From contig NZ_VOHA01000009.1 in the NCBI RefSeq assembly GCF_007859315.1, forward strand, positions 124,001 through 188,000: a DNA stretch of 64,000 nt, given 5' to 3'. A program made the position numbers and the translations under genes. The notes below the pieces were generated by a model. It was not told where the DNA came from, searched no databases, and saw only the letters and a list, made by a program, of their open reading frames with translations. Position 1 is the first letter of the stretch. Each line of letters opens with the position of its first letter. Below are positions 25,050 through 38,496 of the stretch, one piece after another. This DNA is from Reyranella sp. CPCC 100927 (GTDB lineage Bacteria > Pseudomonadota > Alphaproteobacteria > Reyranellales > Reyranellaceae).

Positions 25050-26420
25050 ATGAAACGCCAACAACCACTCGCCATGATCCTGACGCTGAGCTTCGGCTTT
25101 GTGCTGGTGCAGCTCGACGTCTCGATCGTCAATGTAGCGGTCGCGCGCATCGGCACTGCCTTGGGCACGGCAATGACCGGCCTGCAATGGATCGTCGATG
25201 CCTATTCCGTCGCTTTCGCAGCGCTCCTGATGAGCGGCGGTGCCTTGTGCGATCGGCTGGGCGCGCGCCGTGTTTTCCTGTCCGGGTTCGTCCTGTTCGC
25301 GCTCGCGTCCGCCGCGTGCGGGGCGGCGTCGGGTATCGCTTCCCTGATCGTCGCGCGTGCGGTGCAGGGTGTGGCGGCAGCCATGCTGGTGCCGGCCTCG
25401 CTGAGTCTTTTGGCGCAGGCTTGCGATGACGCGCGCGACCGTGCACGCGCGATCGGTATCTGGACCGCAGCCGGTGCGTTCGCTGTCGCGGCCGGTCCCA
25501 TCGTCGGCGGCGTCCTGGTCGACACCCTCGGCTGGCGCTCGATCTTCCTGGTCAACATCCCCATCGCGGCGCTGGCCATTGCGTTGACCCGCCGTCAGGT
25601 GCCGGTGGTCGCGAACCCGAAGGATGGCCCGCGGTTGGACTTCACAGGCGTCGTGCTGGCGGTCATCGCGCTGTTTGCGCTGATGGCGGCCATCATCGAA
25701 GCGCCCGTCCTGGGCCTGCGCCATCCGGTGCTGCTGGTAGCGGCTGCGTTGGCCGTGGTGGCGGCCGTCGCTTTCATATGGGTCGAAGCCCGCGGCGGTG
25801 ATGCTGCCATGCTGCCGCTGCGCCTGTTTCGGCGCGCGGCGTTCTCAGCCGCCCTCACGGTGGGGTTGATGGTCAACCTCACGATGTATGGCTTCCTGTT
25901 CGTGATGGCGCTCTATTTCCAGCACGTCGCGCACCTGTCGCCGTTGTGGACGGGCCTGGCGTTCCTGCCGGTGGCGGCCTTGGTGGGCGGCGCCAATCTC
26001 TTGGCCGGGCGTTTGACAAGCCGCTTCGGTGCCCGCCTGCCGATGCTGATGGGCCTGGTGGCTGGGGCGACAGGCTATGTCCTGCTGATCGGCATCGATG
26101 CCCAGACGCCTTACACCGCGTTGCTGCCGGGATTGTGCCTGGTCTCCTGCGGGCCCGGTCTGGCGGTACCGGCGATGACGAGCGCCGTGCTGGCATCTGT
26201 TGAGCAGCGGCGCGCCGGCATCGCATCGGGCGCCCTCAACACCGTGCGGCAGGCCGGCGGCGCTGCCGGGGTGGCCCTGTTCGGTGCGCTGATCCATGGC
26301 GATGCGGATGCGTTGATCGGCGGGTTGCATATCGTCTTCGCGATCGCCGCAGGCCTGCTCGTGGTTGCGGCAGTAGCGGCGTTTTTTCTGGGCGCTATGA
26401 TCCCCCAATGCCGGCAATGA
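25050..26420 (+). CDS. MFS exporter, DHA2 (14-helix) drug-efflux type
   Basis: 456 residues with about 14 hydrophobic helices. Motif A appears as GGALCDRLGARRVF; LDVSIVNVAVARIG in helix 1 and GLQWIVDAYSVAFAALL are DHA2 hallmarks, and VPASLSLL sits in motif C. It exports small molecules by proton antiport across the inner membrane. ATG 25050 follows TTGGAGG. Controlled by the adjacent ArsR regulator. The P1-type aminopeptidase gene begins 12 bases after its stop, suggesting cotranscription. Confidence 0.92.
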   Translation: MKRQQPLAMILTLSFGFVLVQLDVSIVNVAVARIGTALGTAMTGLQWIVDAYSVAFAALLMSGGALCDRLGARRVFLSGFVLFALASAACGAASGIASLIVARAVQGVAAAMLVPASLSLLAQACDDARDRARAIGIWTAAGAFAVAAGPIVGGVLVDTLGWRSIFLVNIPIAALAIALTRRQVPVVANPKDGPRLDFTGVVLAVIALFALMAAIIEAPVLGLRHPVLLVAAALAVVAAVAFIWVEARGGDAAMLPLRLFRRAAFSAALTVGLMVNLTMYGFLFVMALYFQHVAHLSPLWTGLAFLPVAALVGGANLLAGRLTSRFGARLPMLMGLVAGATGYVLLIGIDAQTPYTALLPGLCLVSCGPGLAVPAMTSAVLASVEQRRAGIASGALNTVRQAGGAAGVALFGALIHGDADALIGGLHIVFAIAAGLLVVAAVAAFFLGAMIPQCRQ

Positions 26421-26432
26421 AACGAGAGGGAC

Positions 26433-28811
<2,379 letters not shown>

Positions 28812-28913
28812 AGACGTCGCGCCCAAATCATCGTCTCGACCGCGTTTTGCCCGGTTTGCGCCATGCTTGTTCACGACCTGCAAGCCAGTCATCCAACCCA
28901 TGGAGGTCTTACC

Positions 28914-29309
28914 ATGCCGCGCCACATGCGGATGTTTGCTTTTGCCGCTGCCATGGTCATGGGCGGCGCGACCGCCCAGGCGGCCGATCCGACGCGCATT
29001 CCCGATGCCAATCCAGCGCTGATGCGCGACCTCAACGGCGACGTCACCCCGGTACGCGACATGCGTCCCGCGCCCGCCACGCCCGGCCGTGAGATGAAAG
29101 GCGTCGCGCCTGACAGCAAGATGATGCCCATTCATCCCAGCGACGCGGATCGCAAGGCCGGTGGCGCTTCCAGAACATCAGGGAAGGCCGGCGGCACCAT
29201 GACGCCGATCGGCACGCTCAACATCGTGCGCGGCGAACAGGCGCGCGAGCCGGTGGTGAGCCCGCCGGTTGCCGAGCGGCCGGGCCAACGCACGGATGGC
29301 ACCTTCTAG
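28914..29309 (+). CDS. Small exported protein of unknown function
   Basis: 131 residues starting at ATG 28914 after GGAGG. A signal peptide (about 1-24: FAFAAAMVMGGATAQA, cleavage after AQA) precedes a Pro/Arg/Met-rich, probably disordered periplasmic chain with no recognisable domain. A strong hairpin follows the gene at 29334-29364, supporting a real single-gene transcript. I do not recognise a family. Confidence 0.65.
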   Translation: MPRHMRMFAFAAAMVMGGATAQAADPTRIPDANPALMRDLNGDVTPVRDMRPAPATPGREMKGVAPDSKMMPIHPSDADRKAGGASRTSGKAGGTMTPIGTLNIVRGEQAREPVVSPPVAERPGQRTDGTF

Positions 29310-29333
29310 CTCAACGCGCAGCCGTCATGTCGA

Positions 29334-29364
29334 CAGAAGAGGTGCCCGTCGGGCACCTCTTCTG
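29334..29364 (+). terminator. Strong hairpin after the small exported protein gene
   Basis: Perfect 14-bp arms (29334-29347 and 29351-29364) with a 3-nt loop, followed by GCGTTTGG with only a short T run. It lies 25 bases after the stop. The rest of the 295-bp spacer to 29604 shows no supported gene. Confidence 0.7.
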
Positions 29365-29604
29365 CGTTTGGACAATCGCGCTGCAGCAGGTCGCGAGCTT
29401 GCCGCACTAGATCATCGCATTGCCGCATTGGCGCCGCGCTTCCTCCATGTCGATCGCCGACGTTTGCTGCTGCGGACGGGTGGCCATGATCGTGGTGAAG
29501 GACCTCATGTCTCCCTCTGTCGCATGCGACCCGGATGTCCCCGGCCATCCCGTGCGATCGTTCCTCCCATGGGGTCCTTCTCCTCGATCGCGGCGCTCAC
29601 GCGC

Positions 29605-31212
29605 TTACATGCGGAACACGCCGTAGCGCGGATCGCCCCAGGGCGCGTTGAGCGCGCACGACAGCGCGATGCCCAGCGCGTTGCGCGTATCGACCGGATC
29701 GAGCATGCCGTCGTCCCACATCTGGGACGTCGAGTACCAGGCACTCGATTCGCGGCGGTAATCCTCCAGCACGGGATCGCGGATGGCGGCGATCTGCTCG
29801 GCCGACAGGGTGCCGCCGTGTCGCGCCAGCTGGCGGACCTTCACGTCGGTCAGCACGTTGGCAGCCTGTTCGGCGCCCATCACCGAGATCTGGCCGTGCG
29901 GCCAGAAGAACAGGAAGCGCGGATCGTAGGCGCGCCCGGCCATGCCATAGTTGCCGGCCCCGAACGAGCCGCTGACGATCACGGTGAACTTCGGCACCTC
30001 GGCGCCGGCCTGCGCCATGATCATCTTGGCGCCGTCCTTGGTGATGCCGCGCCGCTCGTACTCGCGGCCGACCATGAAGCCGGTGATGTTCTGCAGGAAT
30101 AGAAGCGGCGTGCGGTTCTTGTCGCAGAGCTGGATGAAGTGCGCCGCCTTCAGCGAGCTGTCGTTGAACAGCACGCCGTTGTTGGCCAGGATGCCGATGC
30201 GATAGCCCCACAGGTGCGCGTAGCCGCACACCAGCGTCGTGCCGTAGGTCGGCTGGTATTCATGGAAGCGGCTGCCGTCGACCAGGCGCGCGATCACCTC
30301 GCGCATGTCGAACTGCACCTTGGTATCGGGCGGCACGATGCCGTAGAGCTCGGCCGGATCGTAGTAGGGCGCCTCGGGCGCCTGCTGCTCGATGATCATC
30401 TTCTGCGGCCGGCGCAGGTTGGCGACGATGTCGCGCGCCATCGCCAGCGCTTCCTGCTCGCTGCTCGCCGCATAGTCGGCGGTACCGCTCACCTGGGTGT
30501 GCATGTCGGCGCCGCCCAGTTCGTCGACCGACACGTCCTCGCCGGTGGCGGCCTTCACCAGCGGCGGGCCGCCCAGGAAGATCGCGCCGGTGCCGCGCAC
30601 GATCACCGAATAGTCGCTGAGCGCCGGTACGTAGGCGCCACCCGCCGTGCAATGACCCAGCACGACGGACACCTGCGGGACGCCGAGCTTGCTCAGGATC
30701 GCCTGGTTGCGGAAGATGCGGCCGGCATAGTAGCGGTCGGCGAAGAATTCCGACTGCAGCGGCAGGAAGCCGCCGGCGCTGTCGCACAGGTGGATCACCG
30801 GCAGGCGGTTCTCGATGGCGATGTCGAGCGTGCGCACGATCTTCTTGACCGACAGCGGATACCAGGCGCCGCCTTTGACGCTGGCATCGTCGGCATGGAT
30901 GATCACCTCGCGGCCGGCGACGATACCGATGCCGCTGACGATGCCGGCGCCCGGCACTTCGCCGTCATAAGCGCGGTTGGCGGCCAAGGTCGACAGTTCC
31001 AGGAACGGCGTGCCGGGATCGAGCAGCAGTTCCAGCCGCTCGCGGATGAAGAGCTTGTTCTGCCGGCGCAGGCGGTCCATGTCGCGCTGCGGCCGTTCGA
31101 AGCGTGCCCGCCGCTGCGCCTCGCGCAGTTCGCCGGCCAGCGCCAGGTTGCGCTCGCGGTTGGCGAGGAAGGCCTCGGAGCGTACGTCGATGCGGGTCTC
31201 AATGCGGCGCAT
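29605..31212 (-). CDS. Acyl-CoA carboxylase, carboxyltransferase subunit (methylcrotonyl/geranyl-CoA type)
   Basis: 535 residues. Carboxyltransferase fold with KGGAWYPLSVKKIVRTLDIA, HLCDSAGGFLPLQ, GHCTAGGAYVPALSDY, FLGGPPLVKAATGE and ELGGADMHTQVSGTADY, all hallmarks of the methylcrotonyl-CoA/geranyl-CoA carboxylase beta family. It transfers carboxyl from carboxybiotin to an acyl-CoA. It is the last gene of the TetR-BC-BCCP-CT operon, 12 bases after the BCCP gene. Leucine breakdown (LiuB) or acyclic terpene breakdown (AtuC) are the likeliest roles; sequence alone does not decide. Confidence 0.9.
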   Translation of the reverse strand: MRRIETRIDVRSEAFLANRERNLALAGELREAQRRARFERPQRDMDRLRRQNKLFIRERLELLLDPGTPFLELSTLAANRAYDGEVPGAGIVSGIGIVAGREVIIHADDASVKGGAWYPLSVKKIVRTLDIAIENRLPVIHLCDSAGGFLPLQSEFFADRYYAGRIFRNQAILSKLGVPQVSVVLGHCTAGGAYVPALSDYSVIVRGTGAIFLGGPPLVKAATGEDVSVDELGGADMHTQVSGTADYAASSEQEALAMARDIVANLRRPQKMIIEQQAPEAPYYDPAELYGIVPPDTKVQFDMREVIARLVDGSRFHEYQPTYGTTLVCGYAHLWGYRIGILANNGVLFNDSSLKAAHFIQLCDKNRTPLLFLQNITGFMVGREYERRGITKDGAKMIMAQAGAEVPKFTVIVSGSFGAGNYGMAGRAYDPRFLFFWPHGQISVMGAEQAANVLTDVKVRQLARHGGTLSAEQIAAIRDPVLEDYRRESSAWYSTSQMWDDGMLDPVDTRNALGIALSCALNAPWGDPRYGVFRM

Positions 31213-31224
31213 GATCTCGTCCCT

Positions 31225-31731
31225 TCATTCCGCCGTCTCGGCCAGCAGCGAGACCAGGGGCGCGTCGCGATCGAAGGTCTGACCAACGGCGAGGTGGAAG
31301 GCGTCCACGGTTCCGTCGCGCCAGGCCGCGATCGCCGTCTCCAGCTTCATGCTTTCGATCACCATCAAGGTCTCGCCTTTGGCGATCCGTGCGCCGGGTT
31401 GAGCCCGGATGGAAACGACGGTGCCGGGCATGGGCGCGCGTGCCGTCAGGTCGGCGTTGGCGGCGCCGGCATGGGCAAACACGGTCAACGGCTCGATCGT
31501 GCGGATCGCGAAGGATCGGCCGGCGACCTGCACGAAGGTGGCATCGCCGTCGCGCGCGACATGGACGCGATAGCGGCGATCGCCGACGCGCAATGTCCTG
31601 GCGCCATCGGCTGCCGGCGGCGACAGGTCGATCGCCTGACGCTCGCCGCCGACCTCGAGCGCATAGCCGTCGCCATGGCGCATCAGCGCGGCGTCGATGG
31701 CGGTGTCGTCGATCTCGAAGTGCCGGCGCAT
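31225..31731 (-). CDS. Free-standing biotin carboxyl carrier protein
   Basis: 168 residues. The C-terminal biotinyl domain begins RAPMPGTVVSI and has the biotinylation site VIESMKLETAI with Lys 129. The N-terminal 95 residues look like the BT linker domain usually fused to biotin carboxylase. In most methylcrotonyl-CoA carboxylases BC, BT and BCCP form one alpha chain; here the chain is split, with this ATG one base after the BC stop codon and GGAGG inside the BC gene's end. A split architecture, rather than a frameshift, is supported by that ribosome-binding site. Confidence 0.85.
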   Translation of the reverse strand: MRRHFEIDDTAIDAALMRHGDGYALEVGGERQAIDLSPPAADGARTLRVGDRRYRVHVARDGDATFVQVAGRSFAIRTIEPLTVFAHAGAANADLTARAPMPGTVVSIRAQPGARIAKGETLMVIESMKLETAIAAWRDGTVDAFHLAVGQTFDRDAPLVSLLAETAE

Positions 31732-31732
31732 G

Positions 31733-33204
<1,472 letters not shown>

Positions 33205-33208
<4 letters not shown>

Positions 33209-33858
33209 GTGACCCTCGTGATGGGGCTGCGTGGCGCGCCGGTGCGCGGTACGATTCCGTCCAGCACGATGCCCAGCAGCTGATCGGTGGTCTGCTCGAT
33301 GCGCAGGCGGCCGCCCCGGCTGACGGCTTTCCAGGCAATATGCTCGATCGCGCCATAGAGCATGTCGCGCACCAGCCGCGGCTTGAGGTCGGCCCGCACC
33401 TCGCCGGCCGCGATACCGGTCTCCAGGATGCGCACCACGATCGACGTGTAGCGCCGGTTCAGGTCGTGCAGCGGCGAATCAGGATAGTCGTCGGCGGTGC
33501 GCACCTCGCGGATGAACAGCCGGCAAAGGTCCTCGTCCTCGACGAAGGCCTCGATCTGGCGGCGCACCAGCAAGCGCAGCCGCGCGGCCAGCGTCGATTG
33601 CTGCGCCACGCCGGCCTCCACGTCGGCGATCAGTCCCTCGTAGAACTGCCGCATGACGTTGAACAGCAGGTCCTGCTTGCTGGCGAAGTACTTGTAGATC
33701 GTGCCGTCGGCGATATCGCAGGCACGCGCGATCTCGATGATCGAGGCGCCGGCGAAGCCCTTCTGGGCAAAGGCGGTGCGGGCGGCGGCGAGGATTGCGG
33801 CCCGCCGATCCAGCTTGCGCTGCTCGCGCGTGCGGCGCTGCGGCGTGGCTATCGGCAT
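33205..33858 (-). CDS. TetR-family repressor of the acyl-CoA catabolism genes
   Basis: 217 residues. N-terminal TetR helix-turn-helix (RRAAILAAARTAFAQKGFAG, IIEIARACDIADGTIYKYF), then an all-helical ligand domain. I start at ATG 33858 because the earlier ATG at 33909 lies inside the operator palindrome and would add a poorly conserved tail. It is the first gene of an operon with biotin carboxylase, BCCP and carboxyltransferase, divergent from the acyl-CoA dehydrogenase. LiuR/AtuR-type regulators have the same arrangement; the ligand is probably a CoA thioester. Confidence 0.88.
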
Positions 33859-33892
33859 GACTCGGCGGCGTCGTTTCGGCCTTGTATCATGA

Positions 33893-33919
33893 CGAAAAGT
33901 GAATACCATTCACTTTTCG
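33893..33919. promoter_or_regulatory. TetR operator palindrome, site 1
   Basis: Perfect 12-bp arms (33893-33904 and 33908-33919, half site CGAAAAGTGAAT) around ACC. It lies between the divergent TetR and acyl-CoA dehydrogenase genes, 28 bases before the latter's ATG. A near copy occurs at 43136-43158. Confidence 0.85.
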
Positions 33920-33946
33920 AAGTCAACGAGGCAAACGGAGGAAATC

Positions 33947-35158
33947 ATGCCGTCGCCATCCGCCGCCGATCTGGTGAACCGGCCGTCGCCGTCCTCCTTC
34001 GATCTGACCGCCGACCAGCAGGCCGTGCTCGACCAGGCCGACCGTTTTGCGCGCGCCGAAATGGCGCCGCTGCAGCAGCGCATGGACGACGAGGAGTGGT
34101 GGCCGCCGCAGGTGATGCCGGCCCTGGCCCGCATGGGCTATCTCGGCGTCACGGCGCCATCCGAGCTGGGCGGCGCCGATGGTGACTTCTTCACCTCGGG
34201 CCTGATCGCCCAGGCGCTGGGGCGGGCCAACCCGGCCGTGTCGCTGAGCTACATCGCGCACGAAAACCTGTGCCTCAACAACATCCTGCGCAACGCCGAC
34301 GATTCCATCCGCCGCCGCTACGTGCCGCGGCTGTGCGACGGAACGGCGATCGGCTGCCTGGCGCTGACCGAGCCGGGCGCCGGTTCGGACGCCCTGGGGG
34401 CGATGGCCACGACGGCACGGCGCGACGGCGATCACTACGTGCTCAACGGCACCAAGCTCTACATCACCAACGGGCCGGTGGCCGATGTGATCCTGGTCTA
34501 TGCCAAGACCGATCGCGAGGCCGGCGCCAAGGGTATTTCGGCGTTCGTCGTCGAGAAGGGCTTTCCCGGCTTCAAGGTGGCGCAGAAGCTCGACAAGATG
34601 GGCTTCCGCGGCAGCGTTACCGCCGAACTCGTGTTCGACGATTGCCGCGTGCCGGCGGCCAACCGGGTCGGGGCCGAGAACAAGGGTGTCGCCGTGGTCA
34701 TGAGCGGGCTCGACCTGGAGCGCGCCATCGTGGCCATGATCAATCTCGGCATGGCCGAACGGGCTTTCGATCTGGCGCTGGACTATGCCCGCACGCGCCG
34801 CCAGTTCGGCAAACCGATCGGCGAGTTCCAGATGGTGCAGGCCAAGCTCGCCGACATGTATGTGCTGGTCGAGACCATCCGTACGTTCTGCTATCGCACC
34901 ATGGCGGCGGCCAACGAGCTGGAGGTTGGCGGCGGCGGGCGCGGCGACATCCACAAGCTGACCGCGGCCTGCATTCTCTATGCGGCCGAAGGTTGCACCA
35001 AGGTGGTGACCGAGGCCGTGCAGATCTTCGGCGGTGCCGGCTACATGCGCGAGACCGAGATCAACCGGCTGTACCGTGCCACCAAGCTGCTGGAGATCGG
35101 CGCCGGCACCAGCGAGATCCGCCGCCTGATCATCGCCGGCGAGCTGATGAAGGGGTGA
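33947..35158 (+). CDS. Acyl-CoA dehydrogenase (isovaleryl/citronellyl-CoA type)
   Basis: 403 residues, flavin-dependent. Landmarks: IGCLALTEPGAGSDALGAM (FAD/substrate), YVLNGTKLYITNGPVADV, YARTRRQFGKPIGEFQMVQ, and the C-terminal FGGAGYMRETEINRLYR followed by EIGAGTSEIRRLIIAGEL. It oxidises an acyl-CoA to the 2-enoyl-CoA, passing electrons to ETF. ATG 33947 follows ACGGAGGA. With the adjacent carboxylase it matches the first two CoA steps of leucine/isovalerate or citronellate breakdown. Confidence 0.92.
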   Translation: MPSPSAADLVNRPSPSSFDLTADQQAVLDQADRFARAEMAPLQQRMDDEEWWPPQVMPALARMGYLGVTAPSELGGADGDFFTSGLIAQALGRANPAVSLSYIAHENLCLNNILRNADDSIRRRYVPRLCDGTAIGCLALTEPGAGSDALGAMATTARRDGDHYVLNGTKLYITNGPVADVILVYAKTDREAGAKGISAFVVEKGFPGFKVAQKLDKMGFRGSVTAELVFDDCRVPAANRVGAENKGVAVVMSGLDLERAIVAMINLGMAERAFDLALDYARTRRQFGKPIGEFQMVQAKLADMYVLVETIRTFCYRTMAAANELEVGGGGRGDIHKLTAACILYAAEGCTKVVTEAVQIFGGAGYMRETEINRLYRATKLLEIGAGTSEIRRLIIAGELMKG

Positions 35159-35199
35159 GGCAGCGGGCGCGCCATTGGAGTGGCGCTCTTCTGCGAACC

Positions 35200-36111
35200 C
35201 TAGTGTCGTCCGCGCACGGTCTGCAGCAGGGCCTTCTCGAAGGCCGCGGCGCTGCGCGTGGTGGCGCGCGACCGCCGCTTCACGATCGAGAACGGCGCCG
35301 ACGCCTCGCCCACGTTCACGGCCAGGATCCGGATCGCATCCTGGCTGGCGAAGTGACGGGCGACCTCGTGCGGCACCATCATCAGGCAGTCCGACGTCCG
35401 CAGAATGGCGATGCAGGAGTAGAACGAGGCCGAGCGGTAGATCGGCTGCGGCGGCCGCAAGCCCCGGCGCAGGAAAGCCTCGACGAAGAAGTTGTGCAAC
35501 GCAGTGTTGTGTGGCGCCTCGATCCAAGGCGCCGCCTGCAACGCCGGCCAGGAGATTCGCCGCCGCCCGGCCAGGCGATGGTGCCGGCCGGCGATGATGT
35601 GGAACGACTCGGCAAACAGGAATACGGAGTCGAGGTCATGGCTATCGGTGAATTCCGGCAGCATGCGACCGACCACCATGTCGAGGGCGCCTTCCGAGAG
35701 CGCGGCCAGCAGTTCCGACGCGGCGCCTTCGCGGAACTCGACCTGCACGCCGGGCACGGCGTGGCGCAACTGCACCAGGGCCTGGGGCACCACCTCCAGC
35801 ATCACCAGTGGCAGGACACCAATGCGCAGCAGCGATCGGCCTTCGCGCGTCGAAGCGAATTCGTCCTGCACCCGTCGGAGGTCGGCCAGGATCAGGCGGG
35901 CCTGGCGGATCAGGTACGCTCCCATTTCGGTTGGCACCAGGCCGCGGCGCGTGCGCTCGAAGAGCTTGCCGCCCAGGGTGCGCTCGACCTCCTGCAGCAT
36001 GACCGACAGCGCCGGCTGGGACGTGTTCATGCGCCGGGCCGCCTGGTGCAGCGAGCCGGTGTCGGCGAGCGTCTCCACCAGGGTCAAGGCGCGCAGGCGA
36101 AGGTGATCCAC
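35200..36111 (-). CDS. LysR-family transcriptional regulator (GTG start)
   Basis: 303 residues. N-terminal LysR helix-turn-helix (GSLHQAARRMNTSQPALSVM, QEVERTLGGKLFERTRRG) and a periplasmic-binding-like effector domain. No ATG fits; the GTG at 36111 (VDHLRLRALTLVETLA) gives the normal family length. It is divergent from the CoA-transferase/ABC operon by 75 bases, so it probably controls that operon. TGATAAG (36113-36119) and CTTATCA (36157-36163) form an inverted pair in the spacer. Confidence 0.9.
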   Translation of the reverse strand: MDHLRLRALTLVETLADTGSLHQAARRMNTSQPALSVMLQEVERTLGGKLFERTRRGLVPTEMGAYLIRQARLILADLRRVQDEFASTREGRSLLRIGVLPLVMLEVVPQALVQLRHAVPGVQVEFREGAASELLAALSEGALDMVVGRMLPEFTDSHDLDSVFLFAESFHIIAGRHHRLAGRRRISWPALQAAPWIEAPHNTALHNFFVEAFLRRGLRPPQPIYRSASFYSCIAILRTSDCLMMVPHEVARHFASQDAIRILAVNVGEASAPFSIVKRRSRATTRSAAAFEKALLQTVRGRH

Positions 36112-36186
36112 CTGATAAGGCTTCTCTATCGGTACATCAGAAACCGCTATTACCAGCTTATCATCAGCGCGGATAGCGTATGGTCC

Positions 36187-37425
36187 ATGGAAACCGAGCA
36201 AATGCCGCCGCCATGCCTGTCCGACGTGCGGGTCATCGACCTGTCGCACGTCATCGCCGGGCCGGCGGCATCGATGTACCTGGCTGCCCTGGGCGCCGAC
36301 GTGCTCAAGATCGAGAACCCACGGGCACCCGACGTCATGCGGTTCGTCGAGGGTGAGGCCGAGGGCGCCATGTCGAGCACCTTCGCGACGCTGAACGCCG
36401 GCAAGAAGTCGCTGGCGATCGACCTCAAGAACCCGCGGCTGCGCGACGTGCTGTTCGGCCTGCTGCGTGATGCGGACGTGCTGATCGAGAATTTCCGGCC
36501 TGGCGTGGCTGAGCGGCTGGGCATCGGATACGAGGCGGTCCGGGCCATCAACCCGCGGATCATCTATCTGTCTATTTCCGGCTACGGCCAGACCGGTGCC
36601 TGGAGCCGCTTCGGGGCCTATGACCAGGTGGTGCAGGCATTGACCGGCATGATGATGGCCAGCGGCGAGGAGGGCGGCCCGCCGACCAAGGTCGGCTTTC
36701 CCGTCGTCGACATCGCCACCGGGATGCTGGGTGCGATGTCGGTGCTGGCGGCACTGCATCGGCGCGGGGCGACCGATGCTGGCAGCCGCATCGACACCTC
36801 ATTGGCGCAGGGCGCGCTGCAGCTTATGCGGCCGATGGCGGTCCGTGTGCTGGCGACCGCGCAGGACGGCCCGCGGCCCGGCAATCGCGGCTTCAGCGGC
36901 TCGCCCGGCGCGGCCACTTTCCGCTGCGCCGATGGCTGGCTTGCCGTCGCAGCCAACACGAGGCGTCAGTTTGGCGTGCTGTGCGACCAGCTCGGACTGC
37001 CGGGCATGGCTGACGATCCGGCGTTGGTCCGGCAGGTGGGCGAGGGCGGCGCCACCAACGTCCTGCCGGTCGATGCCGCCGAACTGCGGCGGCGCCTCGA
37101 AGGCGCGTTCGCGCGCCACGATGGGGCGGCTCTGGAAGTCAGCCTGAATGCGGCAGGCGTACCGGCGGCGCGGGTCCGGCGCATGGGCGAGTTCCTGTGC
37201 GAGGCTCGGCATGGCCAGCATGTCGATCCCGGCCTGCAACGCCTGCAAGGGGACACGGGCGAGTTCCTGCAGCTGGGCCCCGGCGTGGCCGGCCTGGGTG
37301 TGGCCAGCGCGACATCGGCGCCGATGCTGGGCGCCGGCACAGCGGACATTTTGCGTCGGGCCGGGCTCAGTCCCGAGGAGATTGGTGCCTTGGCGCAGGA
37401 CGGCGCCATTCGCGTATCGGGGTGA
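36187..37425 (+). CDS. Class III CoA-transferase (CaiB/BaiF family)
   Basis: 412 residues. Family signatures: VIDLSHVIAGPAASMYLAALGADVLKIE, the CoA/catalytic region LNAGKKSLAIDLKNPR, ENFRPGVAERLGI, YLSISGYGQTGAWSRFGAYD (with the catalytic Asp region) and GFPVVDIATGMLGAM. It moves CoA between acyl-CoA and a free acid. ATG 36187; the very long upstream frame crosses two other genes and is not real. First gene of a five-gene operon with an ABC importer and a flavin monooxygenase, so it probably activates the imported acid. Confidence 0.9.
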   Translation: METEQMPPPCLSDVRVIDLSHVIAGPAASMYLAALGADVLKIENPRAPDVMRFVEGEAEGAMSSTFATLNAGKKSLAIDLKNPRLRDVLFGLLRDADVLIENFRPGVAERLGIGYEAVRAINPRIIYLSISGYGQTGAWSRFGAYDQVVQALTGMMMASGEEGGPPTKVGFPVVDIATGMLGAMSVLAALHRRGATDAGSRIDTSLAQGALQLMRPMAVRVLATAQDGPRPGNRGFSGSPGAATFRCADGWLAVAANTRRQFGVLCDQLGLPGMADDPALVRQVGEGGATNVLPVDAAELRRRLEGAFARHDGAALEVSLNAAGVPAARVRRMGEFLCEARHGQHVDPGLQRLQGDTGEFLQLGPGVAGLGVASATSAPMLGAGTADILRRAGLSPEEIGALAQDGAIRVSG

Positions 37426-37462
37426 TGTTGCGCAACGACCAGATAACGGGGGAGGAGAGACG

Positions 37463-38473
37463 ATGAAAAGAAGGCAGGTGGTGGGGGCCGCGATTGCGGC
37501 GGCGCTGGGCCTGGCGCCCGATATGGCGGCGGCGCAGGCGATCAAGGCGCGTGTTGCGGTCTACACGGGCGCGCTTGTGGCGGTGCCAGCCTATGTCGCC
37601 AAGGACCTGGGTCTCTATGCGAAGCACGGGCTGGACGTGACCCTGATGGACTTCCGCGCCGCGCCGGACGCCACCGCGGCGCTGTTCAGCGGCGCCGTCG
37701 ACCTGATGAGCAACAGTCCCGGCAACATGATGCTGGTGAACAGCCGTGGCCGCGATCTGGTGACGATTGTCGATAATTTTCCGGCGCCGGTCTGGAGCAT
37801 CGTGGTCTCCGCCGGCATGGCCACGCCGAGCAAGGCGGCGGGTTACCCCGCCCTGGTTCGCGACCTGCGAGGCAAGAAGATCGGCGTGCCGGCCATCGGC
37901 TCGGACGGCCACAACTTCGCGCGCCGCTTCTTCCGCGACGCTGGTCTCGACCCTGAGAAGGACGCCACCTTCCTGGCCGTTGGACTCGGGCCGGACGCGG
38001 TGGCAGCGTTCAAGGCGGGACAGCTCGACGCGGTCATGGCCATAGAGCCGGTGCAGACCGTGCTCGAAAGCATCGGGGGCAGGGTGCTGCTCGACCTGCA
38101 GGCCGACAAGACCATTCCCGAGTTCGCGTCGTGGACGTCGAGCGTCTATCATTCGACCAAGGCGCATGCCGACAAGAACGGCGAGATGATGCGGCGCTTC
38201 CAGTCCGCGCAGGAAGCGGCCATCGCCGTGGTGCGCGATCCGGCCAATGCCGCGCAGGTTGCGGCCGTGTGGTCGAAGTACAACAAGGCGCTGCAGGCCG
38301 AGCAGATGAAGGGTGTGTTGCTGCGCCTCGGCAAAGCCTTCGATGTGCGGTTCAATTGCACCGGCACCGAAAATGTCGGCAAGTTTCAGGTCGACAACGG
38401 GCTGATCAAGGCCAACCAGATGCAGGACTGCCGGCAGCTCGCCTGGTCGGGCGCCGGCAAGTATCTGCCGTGA
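37463..38473 (+). CDS. ABC transporter substrate-binding protein (NMT1/SsuA-like)
   Basis: 336 residues with an N-terminal signal (MKRRQVVGAAIAAALGLAPD, cleavage near MAAAQA). It has the bilobal NMT1/TauA-like fold used for sulfonates, nitrate, pyrimidine precursors and aromatic acids: VYTGALVAVPAYVAKDLGLY, KHGLDVTLMDF, RDLRGKKIGVPAIGSDG. ATG 37463 follows GGGGGAGGAGA. The ATPase and permease lie downstream with one enzyme gene between, so the importer is complete. The ligand is unknown. Confidence 0.88.
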   Translation: MKRRQVVGAAIAAALGLAPDMAAAQAIKARVAVYTGALVAVPAYVAKDLGLYAKHGLDVTLMDFRAAPDATAALFSGAVDLMSNSPGNMMLVNSRGRDLVTIVDNFPAPVWSIVVSAGMATPSKAAGYPALVRDLRGKKIGVPAIGSDGHNFARRFFRDAGLDPEKDATFLAVGLGPDAVAAFKAGQLDAVMAIEPVQTVLESIGGRVLLDLQADKTIPEFASWTSSVYHSTKAHADKNGEMMRRFQSAQEAAIAVVRDPANAAQVAAVWSKYNKALQAEQMKGVLLRLGKAFDVRFNCTGTENVGKFQVDNGLIKANQMQDCRQLAWSGAGKYLP

Positions 38474-38496
38474 CAACCCCGGAAAGGATGGACCAG

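Noticed and set aside
34270-36186. Upstream extension of the CoA-transferase frame
   Set aside because: It runs through the acyl-CoA dehydrogenase and LysR genes in the wrong frame; the family-like sequence begins at ATG 36187.
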